Shown: in pieces, positions 44,003 through 52,455 of the stretch
Layout of the letters: each line of letters begins with the position of its first letter
Position numbering within the stretch: the stretch's first letter is position 1
Assembly (NCBI RefSeq): GCF_029714285.1
Contig: NZ_CP121662.1
Location: 2,232,001 to 2,296,000 of the forward strand
DNA length: 64,000 bases
Reading direction: 5' to 3'
Origin: Rhizobium sp. CB3090
Lineage (GTDB): Bacteria > Pseudomonadota > Alphaproteobacteria > Rhizobiales > Rhizobiaceae
Notes under the pieces: generated by a model
Database searches by the model: none
What the model was told of the DNA's origin: nothing
Seen by the model: the letters and a program-made list of their open reading frames with translations, nothing else
Program-made: the position numbers and the translations under genes

Positions 44003-44896
44003 CTATTCCGGCACCACATCCGCCGTGCGCCTGTTGGTGAGATAGACACCGATGACTACGATCAACGTGCCGATAATGATCGGTAGGGTCAGCGGTTCGC
44101 CGAAGACGATCGCGGCTTCGATAGCGACGGCGGGTGGCATCAGGTAGATCAGCGAAGCGGCGCGCGACACCTGACCGCGGCGAATGAGATAGAGCAGTAG
44201 ACCGACGGCGCCCATCGACAGGCCGAAGACCGACCAGCCGAGGGAAAAAAATGCTTCGTGCGTACCGTCGAAGTGCAAATCTTCAAATGTCAGCGCTAAA
44301 GGCGCGGTGACGATGATAGCGCCAACATATTGCAGCGTTGCGATAGTCCGGAGATCGCCGGTCTGCAGATGACGTTTTTGGTAAAGCGTGCCGTAGGTCA
44401 CCGAGACCATCGACAATAGATTGACGCCGAGCGGAATCGCCGATTGCCAAAGATTGGCTGTATCCGATGCCAAAAGCTTCGGCGAGATGGCAATCGCGAT
44501 GCCCATGAAGCCGAGCAGCAAACCAAGCCGCTGCGCCGGCTGCAGGCGCTCGCCGACCAGATAGGGCGCAGCCATCGCCGTCATCAGCGGCTGCAGCGCA
44601 GCGATGATGCCCGAAATCCCTGCAGGCACGCCGGTGGCGATCGCCCACCAGAGGCCGCCGAGATAAAATCCATGCAGAAACATGCCGGAATAAATGGCGC
44701 GGAAGACGCTGGACCAATCACGCGGCCATCGCGCACCGGTGAAAGCGCAAAATAGAACGAAAGCGAGCGCGGACAGGCTGTACCGGATCAAGAGAAAGGT
44801 AAATGGACCCGCGTGCATCGTCGCATATTTCGCAACGATCCAGCCCGTGGACCAAAGAAAGACGAAGATCGCCGGCGCGAATGTGTCGAGGGACAT
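44003..44896 (-). CDS. EamA/DMT-family transporter
   Basis: A 297-residue inner-membrane exporter or importer with ten predicted helices in two EamA repeats (FVFLWSTGWIVAKYATMHAGPFTFLLIRY starts the first; FALSM-type helices start the second around residue 145). The second repeat carries SRAASLIYLMPPAVAIEAAIVFGEPL. The substrate (amino acid, metabolite or nucleotide) cannot be predicted. It is convergent with rhlE and divergent from the ATP-grasp module. Confidence 0.9.
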   Translation of the reverse strand: MSLDTFAPAIFVFLWSTGWIVAKYATMHAGPFTFLLIRYSLSALAFVLFCAFTGARWPRDWSSVFRAIYSGMFLHGFYLGGLWWAIATGVPAGISGIIAALQPLMTAMAAPYLVGERLQPAQRLGLLLGFMGIAIAISPKLLASDTANLWQSAIPLGVNLLSMVSVTYGTLYQKRHLQTGDLRTIATLQYVGAIIVTAPLALTFEDLHFDGTHEAFFSLGWSVFGLSMGAVGLLLYLIRRGQVSRAASLIYLMPPAVAIEAAIVFGEPLTLPIIIGTLIVVIGVYLTNRRTADVVPE

Positions 44897-45277
44897 GGAG
44901 GCTCTGATTGAGGTTGATGTCGCAGGCTGGATCCGGACCTGATTGAAACCGGAACGTCACATGCGCAGGGGCAACCGCTGATAACCGAAGACAGTCGAAG
45001 CGTCAAAATCGAACCGCTGAACCCAACCATCAATTTTTCTTCATATCGACTTCCCGACTGTTTGGCTTTGAGGGATTCAGCGCTCCCCATGCGCCGGCGA
45101 TAAAATAAGCACGCGCTTAGATTTTGATCGCAGCGCCGCGGCAACAAACTTTCGTTTACGAGAGCATCGACCCAAAAAGCCTGGAATTCCGGCATTTTCG
45201 ACGGCTTCGAAATTCGTGCACGCAAACGCGCATACTTCTTGCATTGTCAAAACTGTTGTATTCAAATGGGAAAAAAC
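44897..45277. other. Intergenic region between EamA gene and the ATP-grasp module
   Basis: About 380 bases between divergent genes; it should hold both promoters. I see no recognisable gene, repeat or strong palindrome. The base composition falls toward AT just before 45278 (TTGTATTCAAATGGGAAAAAAC), in keeping with a start region. Confidence 0.35.
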
Positions 45278-46702
45278 ATGGGGACCGCGCCTTTGGCATT
45301 TGATGAAATGATTACTGCGGATGAAGATCCGCGCACACCTTACGAAAAATACTTCGAGTGGTACTCAGGCCAGGATAGAGGCCACCTCATTGCCAAATCC
45401 CGCGATGCGGAAAATATCTTCCGAAAAACCGGCATTACCTTCGCAGTCTACGGCCACGCGGACTCCGCCGAAAAGCTCATCCCCTTCGACATTATCCCAC
45501 GCATCATTTCCGGCCGAGAATGGCGCAAGCTCGCCCAAGGCATCGAACAGCGCGTCATCGCGCTCAATGCCTTCCTCGACGATATCTACCATAAGCAGGA
45601 GATCATCCGCGCCGGCCGCATCCCGCGCGAGTTGATCGAAAAGAACGATGCTTTCCTGCCCGAGATGATCGGCTTCCGCCCACCGGGCGGTGTCTACACC
45701 CATATCGTCGGCACCGATATCGTACGCACCGGCGAGGACCAGTTTTACGTGCTGGAAGACAATGCCCGCACGCCCTCCGGCGTCAGCTACATGCTGGAAA
45801 ACCGGGAAACCATGATGCAGATGTTCCCGGAGCTGTTCCATCTGAACAAGGTGCAGCGGGTCGAGGACTATCCGCTGCTGCTGCGCCAGAGCCTCGCCTC
45901 GCTCGCGCCTCGCGGCTGCAACGGCAAGCCGCGCGTCGCCGTTCTGACCCCCGGCATCTACAATTCCGCCTATTACGAGCATTCCTTCCTTGCCGACATG
46001 ATGGGTGTGGAGTTGGTCGAAGGCTCGGATCTGCGCGTCATCGACGGCAAGGTGAAGATGCGCACCACACGCGGCTATGAAGCGATCGATGTGCTCTATC
46101 GCCGCGTGGACGATGACTTCCTCGACCCCCTCACCTTCCGCGCGGATTCGGCCCTCGGCATCCCCGGCATCATGGATGTCTATCGCGCCGGCCACATCAC
46201 CATCGCCAATGCGCCCGGTACCGGCATCTCCGACGACAAGGCGATCTATTCCTACATGCCGGAGATCGTCGAATTCTACACCGGCCGCAAGCCGATCCTC
46301 GAAAACGTGCCGACCTGGCGCTGTTCCGAGCCGGCCAGCCTGAAATATGTGCTGGAGAACCTGGCCGACCTCGTTGTCAAGGAAGTGCATGGTTCCGGCG
46401 GCTACGGCATGCTCGTCGGCCCGACCGCCTCGAAGAAGGAGCGGACCGAATTCGCCGAGAAACTGAAGGCCAAACCAAATAATTATATCGCCCAGCCGAC
46501 CCTTTCGCTGTCGACCGTGCCGATCCTGGTCAACAAGGGCATAGCCCCCCGCCATGTCGACCTGCGCCCCTATGTCCTCGTGTCAGATAAGGTGCAGATC
46601 ATTCCAGGCGGCTTGACCCGCGTGGCACTGAAGGAAGGCTCGCTGGTGGTCAATTCCAGCCAGGGCGGCGGCACCAAAGATACCTGGGTTCTGGAGGACT
46701 GA
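45278..46702 (+). CDS. Circularly permuted ATP-grasp protein (type 2), DUF404/407-like
   Basis: A 474-residue ligase-like protein of the circularly permuted ATP-grasp 2 family. Conserved stretches include DEDPRTPYEKYFEW at the N-terminus, VLEDNARTPSGVSYML, RRVDDDFLDPL, NAPGTGISDDKAIYSYMPE, VKEVHGSGGYGMLVGP and the C-terminal HVDLRPYVLV. Such proteins probably form an amide bond using ATP, but the substrates are not known. Start 45278 has GGGA at 45268; an earlier ATG at 45266 or 45239 is possible. It is followed by the alpha-E gene after seven bases. Confidence 0.92.
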   Translation: MGTAPLAFDEMITADEDPRTPYEKYFEWYSGQDRGHLIAKSRDAENIFRKTGITFAVYGHADSAEKLIPFDIIPRIISGREWRKLAQGIEQRVIALNAFLDDIYHKQEIIRAGRIPRELIEKNDAFLPEMIGFRPPGGVYTHIVGTDIVRTGEDQFYVLEDNARTPSGVSYMLENRETMMQMFPELFHLNKVQRVEDYPLLLRQSLASLAPRGCNGKPRVAVLTPGIYNSAYYEHSFLADMMGVELVEGSDLRVIDGKVKMRTTRGYEAIDVLYRRVDDDFLDPLTFRADSALGIPGIMDVYRAGHITIANAPGTGISDDKAIYSYMPEIVEFYTGRKPILENVPTWRCSEPASLKYVLENLADLVVKEVHGSGGYGMLVGPTASKKERTEFAEKLKAKPNNYIAQPTLSLSTVPILVNKGIAPRHVDLRPYVLVSDKVQIIPGGLTRVALKEGSLVVNSSQGGGTKDTWVLED

Positions 46703-46709
46703 AACGGAC

Positions 46710-47651
46710 ATGCTTGGAAGAACCGCGAATGGCCTCTACTGGATGTTCCGTTACATCGAGCGCGCCGAAAACATAGCCCGTCTGGTCGATGCCGGCCAAC
46801 GCATGTCGCTGACCCGCAGCGGTGCAGTGGAAGACGATTGGGATGGCGTCTTGCAGAGCGCCGGCGTGCGCGAAGCCTATAACGAGGTGCACGGCAAGCT
46901 GACTGGCGCCGACGCGATCGATTATCTGATCCGCGACCGCTCCAATCCGTCGAGCGTGATGTCCTGCATCGATTATGGCCGCAACAACGCCCGCATGGTC
47001 CGCACGGCGCTCACCCGCGACACCTGGGAAGCCACCAACGAATGCTGGATCGAGCTGAAGACATTGCTTGCCAAGCGCCTGAAGACCGCCGAAGTGCCGG
47101 AGATGATCGAGGTCATCAAACGCCGCGCCGGATTGATCCGCGGCGCGTTTCACGGCTCGATGCTGCGCAACGAACTTTACAACTTCGCCCGCATCGGCAC
47201 CTTCATCGAACGTGCCGACAATACCGCGCGCATTCTCGACGTGAAATATTACGTGCTGCTGCCGTCGATCTCGCATGTCGGCTCGTCGCTCGACAATGCG
47301 CAATGGGAATCGATCCTGCGCTCGGTCTCGGCCCATCGCGCCTATAAATGGGCATATGATCCGGAGTACAAGCCGGCCAACATTGCCGACTTCCTGATCC
47401 TCAATGGCCAGATGCCGCGCTCGCTTGCCTATTGCTACGAAAAGATCGTCAGCAATATCGGCTATCTCGGGGCGGAGTACGATCAGCGGCTCCCCGCACA
47501 CGACACGGCAGATGCCATCCGCAAGATGCTGCAAACGCTCACCGTCAAGAGCATCATGGATCAGGGACTGCATGAATTCCTGGAGGATTTCGTTTCGCGC
47601 AACAATAAGCTCAGCGCGGAAATCTCCGACGGCTACCGGTTCTATCAGTAA
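46710..47651 (+). CDS. Alpha-E domain protein (DUF403)
   Basis: A 313-residue all-helical protein of the alpha-E superfamily, beginning MLGRTANGLYWMFRYIERAENIARLVDAGQRM, which is the family signature. Other stretches: FARIGTFIERADNTARILDVKYY and a second similar helical repeat. Alpha-E proteins co-occur with circularly permuted ATP-grasp and transglutaminase-like genes and are thought to assist or be modified by them. The gene lies seven bases after the ATP-grasp gene and 12 before the transglutaminase. Confidence 0.93.
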   Translation: MLGRTANGLYWMFRYIERAENIARLVDAGQRMSLTRSGAVEDDWDGVLQSAGVREAYNEVHGKLTGADAIDYLIRDRSNPSSVMSCIDYGRNNARMVRTALTRDTWEATNECWIELKTLLAKRLKTAEVPEMIEVIKRRAGLIRGAFHGSMLRNELYNFARIGTFIERADNTARILDVKYYVLLPSISHVGSSLDNAQWESILRSVSAHRAYKWAYDPEYKPANIADFLILNGQMPRSLAYCYEKIVSNIGYLGAEYDQRLPAHDTADAIRKMLQTLTVKSIMDQGLHEFLEDFVSRNNKLSAEISDGYRFYQ

Positions 47652-47663
47652 GCGGATCACATT

Positions 47664-48488
47664 ATGAGACTGACGATCAGCCATACCACCGAATACCGCT
47701 ACGACGAACCGGCGCAGTTTTCATTGCAGCGCCTCCGGCTCACGCCACTCACCGGTCCTGGCCAGACTGTCCTCGATTGGAAGCTGAAGGTCGAGGGCGC
47801 CCATCCGGAAGTGGAATATGAGGACCAGTTCGCCAATCGCGTGACGCTTGTTTCACTCGACGGCGCACAGGACGCTACCCGGATCGTTGCCACCGGCGAG
47901 ATCGAAACGCAGGATCTGAATGGCGTCATCGGCCAGCATAGCGGCTTCAGTCCGCTCTGGCTCTTCCTGCGGGAAACGCCGCGCACAAAGGCCGGTAAGC
48001 TTACGAAGGAGCTGTTGCGCAGCCTTTCCGGCGACAACGAACTCGGCAAGATGCATGCGCTGATGGGCGCAATCCACCAGACGGTGGAATACAAGCCCGG
48101 CACCAGCGACACGGAAACGACCGCGGAACAGGCCCTGGAAAAGAAGAGCGGCGTCTGCCAGGACCATGCCCACATCTTCATTTCCGGCGCCCGCGCCCTG
48201 CGCATCCCGGCCCGCTATGTCTCAGGCTATCTCCTGATGGAAGGCGCCACCGAGCAGGCCGCGACACATGCCTGGGCTGAAGCGCATATTCCAGGCCTCG
48301 GTTGGGTCGGTTTCGATCCGGCCAATGACGTCTGCCCCGATGCGCGCTACGTTCGCATCGCCACCGGCCTCTGCTATCGCGACGCTGCCCCCGTCTCCGG
48401 CATGCGCCTCGGCACGCCGGGCGAAAGCCTCTCGGTCAAGGTGACGGTGGCGAACCAGGGACAAAGCCAAAGTCAGAGCCAAAGCTGA
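47664..48488 (+). CDS. Transglutaminase-like protein with N-terminal beta domain
   Basis: A 274-residue protein: bacterial transglutaminase N-terminal domain (residues 1-80, RLTISHTTEYRYDEPAQFS) and papain-like core with the triad Cys165 (KSGVCQDHAH), His202 (ATHAWAEAHI) and Asp218 (GFDPANDV). It may act as a peptidase or amidase on the product of the ATP-grasp/alpha-E pair. The C-terminus ends with the repeat GQSQSQSQS coded by a tandem six-base repeat (48462-48485). Its stop lies two bases from the convergent cupin stop. Confidence 0.92.
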   Translation: MRLTISHTTEYRYDEPAQFSLQRLRLTPLTGPGQTVLDWKLKVEGAHPEVEYEDQFANRVTLVSLDGAQDATRIVATGEIETQDLNGVIGQHSGFSPLWLFLRETPRTKAGKLTKELLRSLSGDNELGKMHALMGAIHQTVEYKPGTSDTETTAEQALEKKSGVCQDHAHIFISGARALRIPARYVSGYLLMEGATEQAATHAWAEAHIPGLGWVGFDPANDVCPDARYVRIATGLCYRDAAPVSGMRLGTPGESLSVKVTVANQGQSQSQSQS

Positions 48489-48490
48489 GT

Positions 48491-48967
48491 TCAGTGCGCC
48501 TCGCCATCGGGCAACAAGAATTCCAGCCCGTTGCGCCGCCCGATCTCAACCACACGCGGAATATCCGGCGGTTGCCCGCCAGGCGGCGGCAGGTCGCGCG
48601 TGCCCACCGGCATCGCCTTGCCTGCTTCTGTAAAGAAGCCATCGTGAACGCGGCCGGGTGAATTGATGATTAGAAGCCGTCCCGGCGCCGAGCCGATATT
48701 GCGGAACGCATGAATGGCGCCTGTCGGTATCTTGACGAAACTACCGGCCTGCGCCTGGACGGTCTCGCCATCGACCATGAATTCGAACAGCCCGTCAAGG
48801 ATATAAAACGCCTGGTCATCATCGGGATGCCTGTTCGGCGGCGCCCCCGCCCCTGGCGCCGTCAGCGTCTCGATAAGGCAATAGGCCCCACCTGTATCGG
48901 TGCTGTGAGCATGGAAACGAAAAAGATTGCCAAAAAGATAGTAGGTATCGGCCTGCAAGGCTGACAT
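48491..48967 (-). CDS. Cupin-domain protein
   Basis: A 158-residue small cupin. The double beta-helix motifs are visible as NRHPDDDQAFYILDGLFEFMVDG (motif 1) and IPTGAIHAFRNIGSAPGRLLIINSPG (motif 2), with His/Glu-type metal ligands. Enzyme activity or a sugar/small-molecule binding role is possible; the sequence is not specific. It is convergent with the transglutaminase gene with only two bases between stop codons. Confidence 0.88.
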   Translation of the reverse strand: MSALQADTYYLFGNLFRFHAHSTDTGGAYCLIETLTAPGAGAPPNRHPDDDQAFYILDGLFEFMVDGETVQAQAGSFVKIPTGAIHAFRNIGSAPGRLLIINSPGRVHDGFFTEAGKAMPVGTRDLPPPGGQPPDIPRVVEIGRRNGLEFLLPDGEAH

Positions 48968-49096
48968 AGCGATCCCCCGATGCCGGATTAAGGATGCGAT
49001 CCGAAAGAGACTATATCATGAACTGCTGATCAAAGCAGCGCAGCCCGAACCATGCGCCGATATGCGCCGCCCATCTGCCGAACGGACGCAGCATAC

Positions 49097-49128
49097 GAAA
49101 GGGGCGGAACTTCCGTCCCGCCCCTTTC
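49097..49128 (-). terminator. Strong hairpin after the dehydratase gene
   Basis: An 11-bp stem GAAAGGGGCGG/CCGCCCCTTTC (49097-49107 and 49118-49128) with a ten-base loop lies 19 bases past the stop of the dehydratase on the minus strand, at the end of the operon. The T-rich strand is inside the stem, so it is a plausible terminator although no separate T-run follows. Confidence 0.7.
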
Positions 49129-49146
49129 CAATTCCAATCGCCAAAC

Positions 49147-50892
49147 TCAGTGGCTGTCGCGATTGTTCGGGATTTCCGAGCCGCGCGGGCCGACGAGGAA
49201 ATCAAGGTCGGCGCCGGTATCTGCCTGCATGACCGAATTCACATAGAGACCGCCGTAACCGCCGGTGAGCGGCTTGACCGGGGAAACCCAGGCGGCGCGG
49301 CGCTTTGCCAGTTCCTCATCCGACACTTCGAGCTGGATGGTGCGGGCAGGAACGTCGACGGCGATGATGTCGCCGTTCTGAACCAGGGCCAGCGGTCCGC
49401 CATCAGCGGCTTCCGGAGCCGTGTGCAGGATGACGGTGCCATAGGCCGTACCGGACATGCGCGCATCCGAGATGCGGATCATGTCGGTGATGCCCTTTTT
49501 CAGCACCTTCGGCGGCAAGCCCATGTTGCCGACTTCGGCCATGCCCGGATAACCCTTCGGGCCGCAGTACTTCAGCACCATGACGCAGTTCTCGTCGATG
49601 TCGAGATCATCGCGGTTGATGCGGGCGTGATAGTCCTCGATGCTTTCGAAGACCACGGCGCGGCCCTTGTGCTGCATCAGATGCGGCGAAGCGGCTGAAG
49701 GCTTGAGAACTGCGCCCTTAGGAGCCAAGTTGCCACGCAGAACCGCGATGCCGCCGGACTGCGTCAGCGCCTTTTCGCGCGGTACGATAACGTCGTCATT
49801 ATAGTTGACAACATCCTTCACGCCAGCCCAGATCGTATCACCGGTGACCGTGATGGCGTCCTTGTGCAGCAGGCCCATGTCGCCGACTGCCTTAATGACG
49901 ACGGGCAGACCGCCGGCATAGTAGAACTCTTCCATCAGATGCTTGCCCGACGGCTGCAGGTTCACGATCGTAGGCACTTCGCGGCCAAGGCGATCCCAAT
50001 CGTCGAGTGACAGATCGACACCGACGCGGCCGGCAAGCGCCAGCAGGTGCAGAACGGCATTGGTCGAACCGCCGACGGCGCCATTGACGCGGATCGCGTT
50101 CTCGAACGCTTCCTTGGTCAGAATGTCTGACGGTTTCAGGTCTTCCTTGACCATGTCGACGATGCGGCGACCAGAAAGCTGGGAAATGACGCGACGACGG
50201 GCATCGACAGCCGGGATGGCGGCATTGCCGGGCAACGTCATGCCGAGCGCTTCCGCCATCGACGCCATGGTCGAAGCCGTACCCATTGTCATGCAGCTAC
50301 CGGCTGAGCGGGCCATGCCCTGCTCCGCATCCATGAATTCTTCCAGCGTCATCTCGCCGGACTTGACCATTTCCGAAAACTGCCAGACGGCTGTGCCGGA
50401 ACCGACATCCTTGCCGCGCCACTTGCCGTTCAGCATCGGACCGCCGGAAACGAGGATGACCGGGATGTCGACCGAAGCCGCACCCATCAGCAAGCTCGGC
50501 GTGGTCTTATCGCAGCCGCCGAGCAGCACGACGCCATCGACCGGATTGCCGCGGATCGCTTCTTCAACATCCATGGCCGCGAGGTTGCGGAACATCATGG
50601 CCGTCGGGCGCAGCGTGCTTTCGCCAACGGAGAAGACCGGGAATTCAACCGGGAAACCACCGGCCTCGTAGACACCGCGCTTCACGCGCTCTGCAAGATC
50701 GCGCAGGTGCGCGTTGCAGGGCGTCAGCTCCGACCAAGTGTTACAGATGCCGATGATCGGCCGGCCGTCGAACGTGTCCGCCGGAAGGCCCTGGTTCTTC
50801 ATCCAGGAGCGATGCATGATCGCGTTCTTGCCGGTGCCGCCGAACCAGTCATAGGAACGCAGCTTACGCGGCCATTCAGCTTTCTTTTTCAT
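49147..50892 (-). CDS. IlvD/Edd-family sugar-acid dehydratase, probable L-arabinonate dehydratase
   Basis: Dehydrates an aldonate (L-arabinonate or a related C5/C6 acid) to its 2-keto-3-deoxy derivative using an Fe-S cluster and Mg. The 581 residues hold GICNTWSELTPCN, GGCDKTTPSLLMGA with cluster-ligand cysteine, RSAGSCMTMGTASTM (second cluster cysteine region), VNGAVGGSTNAVLHL and SDARMSGTAYGT. This form resembles the Rhizobium L-arabinonate dehydratase rather than DHAD of valine synthesis. It is the last gene of the ChvE operon, following the semialdehyde dehydrogenase. Confidence 0.88.
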   Translation of the reverse strand: MKKKAEWPRKLRSYDWFGGTGKNAIMHRSWMKNQGLPADTFDGRPIIGICNTWSELTPCNAHLRDLAERVKRGVYEAGGFPVEFPVFSVGESTLRPTAMMFRNLAAMDVEEAIRGNPVDGVVLLGGCDKTTPSLLMGAASVDIPVILVSGGPMLNGKWRGKDVGSGTAVWQFSEMVKSGEMTLEEFMDAEQGMARSAGSCMTMGTASTMASMAEALGMTLPGNAAIPAVDARRRVISQLSGRRIVDMVKEDLKPSDILTKEAFENAIRVNGAVGGSTNAVLHLLALAGRVGVDLSLDDWDRLGREVPTIVNLQPSGKHLMEEFYYAGGLPVVIKAVGDMGLLHKDAITVTGDTIWAGVKDVVNYNDDVIVPREKALTQSGGIAVLRGNLAPKGAVLKPSAASPHLMQHKGRAVVFESIEDYHARINRDDLDIDENCVMVLKYCGPKGYPGMAEVGNMGLPPKVLKKGITDMIRISDARMSGTAYGTVILHTAPEAADGGPLALVQNGDIIAVDVPARTIQLEVSDEELAKRRAAWVSPVKPLTGGYGGLYVNSVMQADTGADLDFLVGPRGSEIPNNRDSH

Positions 50893-50913
50893 TGTCTCAG
50901 TACCTTTTGCGTC

Positions 50914-50941
50914 GCCCAGGCCGCCTCGTTCGCGCCTGGGC
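50914..50941 (-). repeat. Intercistronic hairpin between the dehydrogenase and dehydratase genes
   Basis: GCCCAGGC (50914-50921) and GCCTGGGC (50934-50941) form a perfect 8-bp stem in the 63-base gap. No T-run follows on the minus strand. Such stems between genes often slow 3' exonucleases and set relative mRNA levels. Confidence 0.75.
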
Positions 50942-50955
50942 TTTGAAGTCGTTGA

Positions 50956-52389
50956 TCAGGCCAGCGTGTATGCGGTCTTGACGGTGGTGAAGAACTCGGC
51001 GGCATATTTGCCCTGCTCGCGCGGGCCGAAGGACGAACCCTTGCGGCCGCCGAACGGCACGTGGAAATCGACACCGGCGGTCGGCAGGTTGACCATCACC
51101 ATGCCGGCTTCGGAATTGCGCTTGAAATGCGTCGCATGCTTCAGGCTCGTCGTGGCAATGCCGGAGGACAGGCCGAACGGCGTGTCGTTGGCCGTTGCCA
51201 GCGCCTCTTCGTAATCCTTCACCCGGATGACTGAAGCGACCGGCCCGAAGATCTCCTCGCGGCTGATGCGCATCTGGTTCGTCGCTTCGGTAAACAGCGT
51301 CGGCTGCAGATAGAAACCGGGCGTTTCGCGGCTGATAAGTTCGCCGCCGAAGGCAAGCTTGGCGCCTTCCTGCTTGCCGATCTCGATATAGTCCGTGTCG
51401 GTCTTCAACTGCTTGGCATCGACGACCGGACCTATATGGGTGCCGGCCTTGACGGCGTTGTCGACGTTCAGCGTCTTCAGCTTTTCCGTCAGTGCCGCCA
51501 CGAACCTGTCGTGAATGCCTTCGGTGACAATGAGGCGCGACGAGGCCGTACAGCGCTGGCCGGTCGAGAAGAAGGCGGAATTGGCAGCCGCCTCGACGGC
51601 AACGGTCAGGTCGGCATCGTCAAGCACGACCATCGGGTTTTTGCCGCCCATTTCAAGCTGATACTTGCGGCCATGCTCGACTGAGGAGAGTGCCACGCGC
51701 TTGCCGGTGCCAACCGAACCGGTGAAGGTGATGCCGGAAAGAACCGGGCTGTCGAGCATTGCCTGGCCGACGACCGAGCCCTTGCCCATGACGAGGTTCA
51801 AGACACCCTTCGGCAGGCCGGCGCGGTGGAGAATATCGGCGATCGCCCAGGAACAGCCGGGCACGAGATCGGCCGGCTTGAAGACGACGGTGTTGCCGTA
51901 GCAGAGCGCCGGCGCGATCTTCCAGGCCGGAATGGCAATCGGGAAGTTCCAGGGGGTGATGACACCGATGACGCCAAGCGGCTCCCGAGTGATCTCGACA
52001 CCGATGTTCGGGCGCACGGAAGGAACCACCTCCCCCGACAGGCGCAGGGCCTCGCCGGCGAAGAATTCGAAGATCTGCGCGGCGCGGATCGTTTCGCCGA
52101 TTGCTTCCGGAAGCGTCTTGCCCTCTTCGCGGGCAAGCAGCGCGCCGAGTTCTTCCTTGCGGGCCAAGATCTCGTCGCCTGCCTTCTTCAGGATGGTATG
52201 GCGCTCCAGAATGCCGGAGCGCGACCAGGCTGGGAAAGCGGCCTTGGCCGCAGCAATGGCGTCGGCTACATCCTGCACGCTGGCGCTGGCATAGAGGCCG
52301 ACGACTTCGTTGGTATCAGACGGATTGATATTCTCGGCGCCGGTCGTGCCGGTCCATTCGCCGGCGATCAGATTCTGATGAATGGTCAT
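50956..52389 (-). CDS. Alpha-ketoglutarate semialdehyde dehydrogenase (aldehyde dehydrogenase family)
   Basis: Oxidises alpha-ketoglutarate semialdehyde (2,5-dioxopentanoate) to alpha-ketoglutarate with NAD(P). The 477-residue protein from ATG 52389 (AGGAAGG upstream) holds TPWNFPIAIPAWKIAPAL, FTGSVGTGKRVA, the catalytic Glu of ELGGKNP-type (LEMGGKNPMVV), the catalytic Cys in GQRCTASSRLIV and the C-terminal FGGRKGSSFGPREQG. It lies downstream of gguC with a 66-base gap. An in-frame start at 52431 adds 14 residues and is less likely. Confidence 0.9.
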   Translation of the reverse strand: MTIHQNLIAGEWTGTTGAENINPSDTNEVVGLYASASVQDVADAIAAAKAAFPAWSRSGILERHTILKKAGDEILARKEELGALLAREEGKTLPEAIGETIRAAQIFEFFAGEALRLSGEVVPSVRPNIGVEITREPLGVIGVITPWNFPIAIPAWKIAPALCYGNTVVFKPADLVPGCSWAIADILHRAGLPKGVLNLVMGKGSVVGQAMLDSPVLSGITFTGSVGTGKRVALSSVEHGRKYQLEMGGKNPMVVLDDADLTVAVEAAANSAFFSTGQRCTASSRLIVTEGIHDRFVAALTEKLKTLNVDNAVKAGTHIGPVVDAKQLKTDTDYIEIGKQEGAKLAFGGELISRETPGFYLQPTLFTEATNQMRISREEIFGPVASVIRVKDYEEALATANDTPFGLSSGIATTSLKHATHFKRNSEAGMVMVNLPTAGVDFHVPFGGRKGSSFGPREQGKYAAEFFTTVKTAYTLA

Positions 52390-52421
52390 GGCTTCATGCC
52401 TTCCTGGATCTTCTTGGAAAC

Positions 52422-52447
52422 GGCCGGTCACACAGGTGTAGCCGGCC
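52422..52447 (-). repeat. Intercistronic hairpin between gguC and the dehydrogenase gene
   Basis: GGCCGG (52422-52427) and CCGGCC (52442-52447), with an inner ACA/TGT pairing after a two-base mismatch, form a stem-loop in the short gap. It has no T-run, so it looks like a stabiliser or attenuator rather than a terminator. Confidence 0.6.
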
Positions 52448-52455
52448 TCGACACA

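Noticed and set aside
47699..48205. Reverse open frame in the transglutaminase gene.
   Set aside because: It is the antisense shadow of a gene with an intact catalytic triad.
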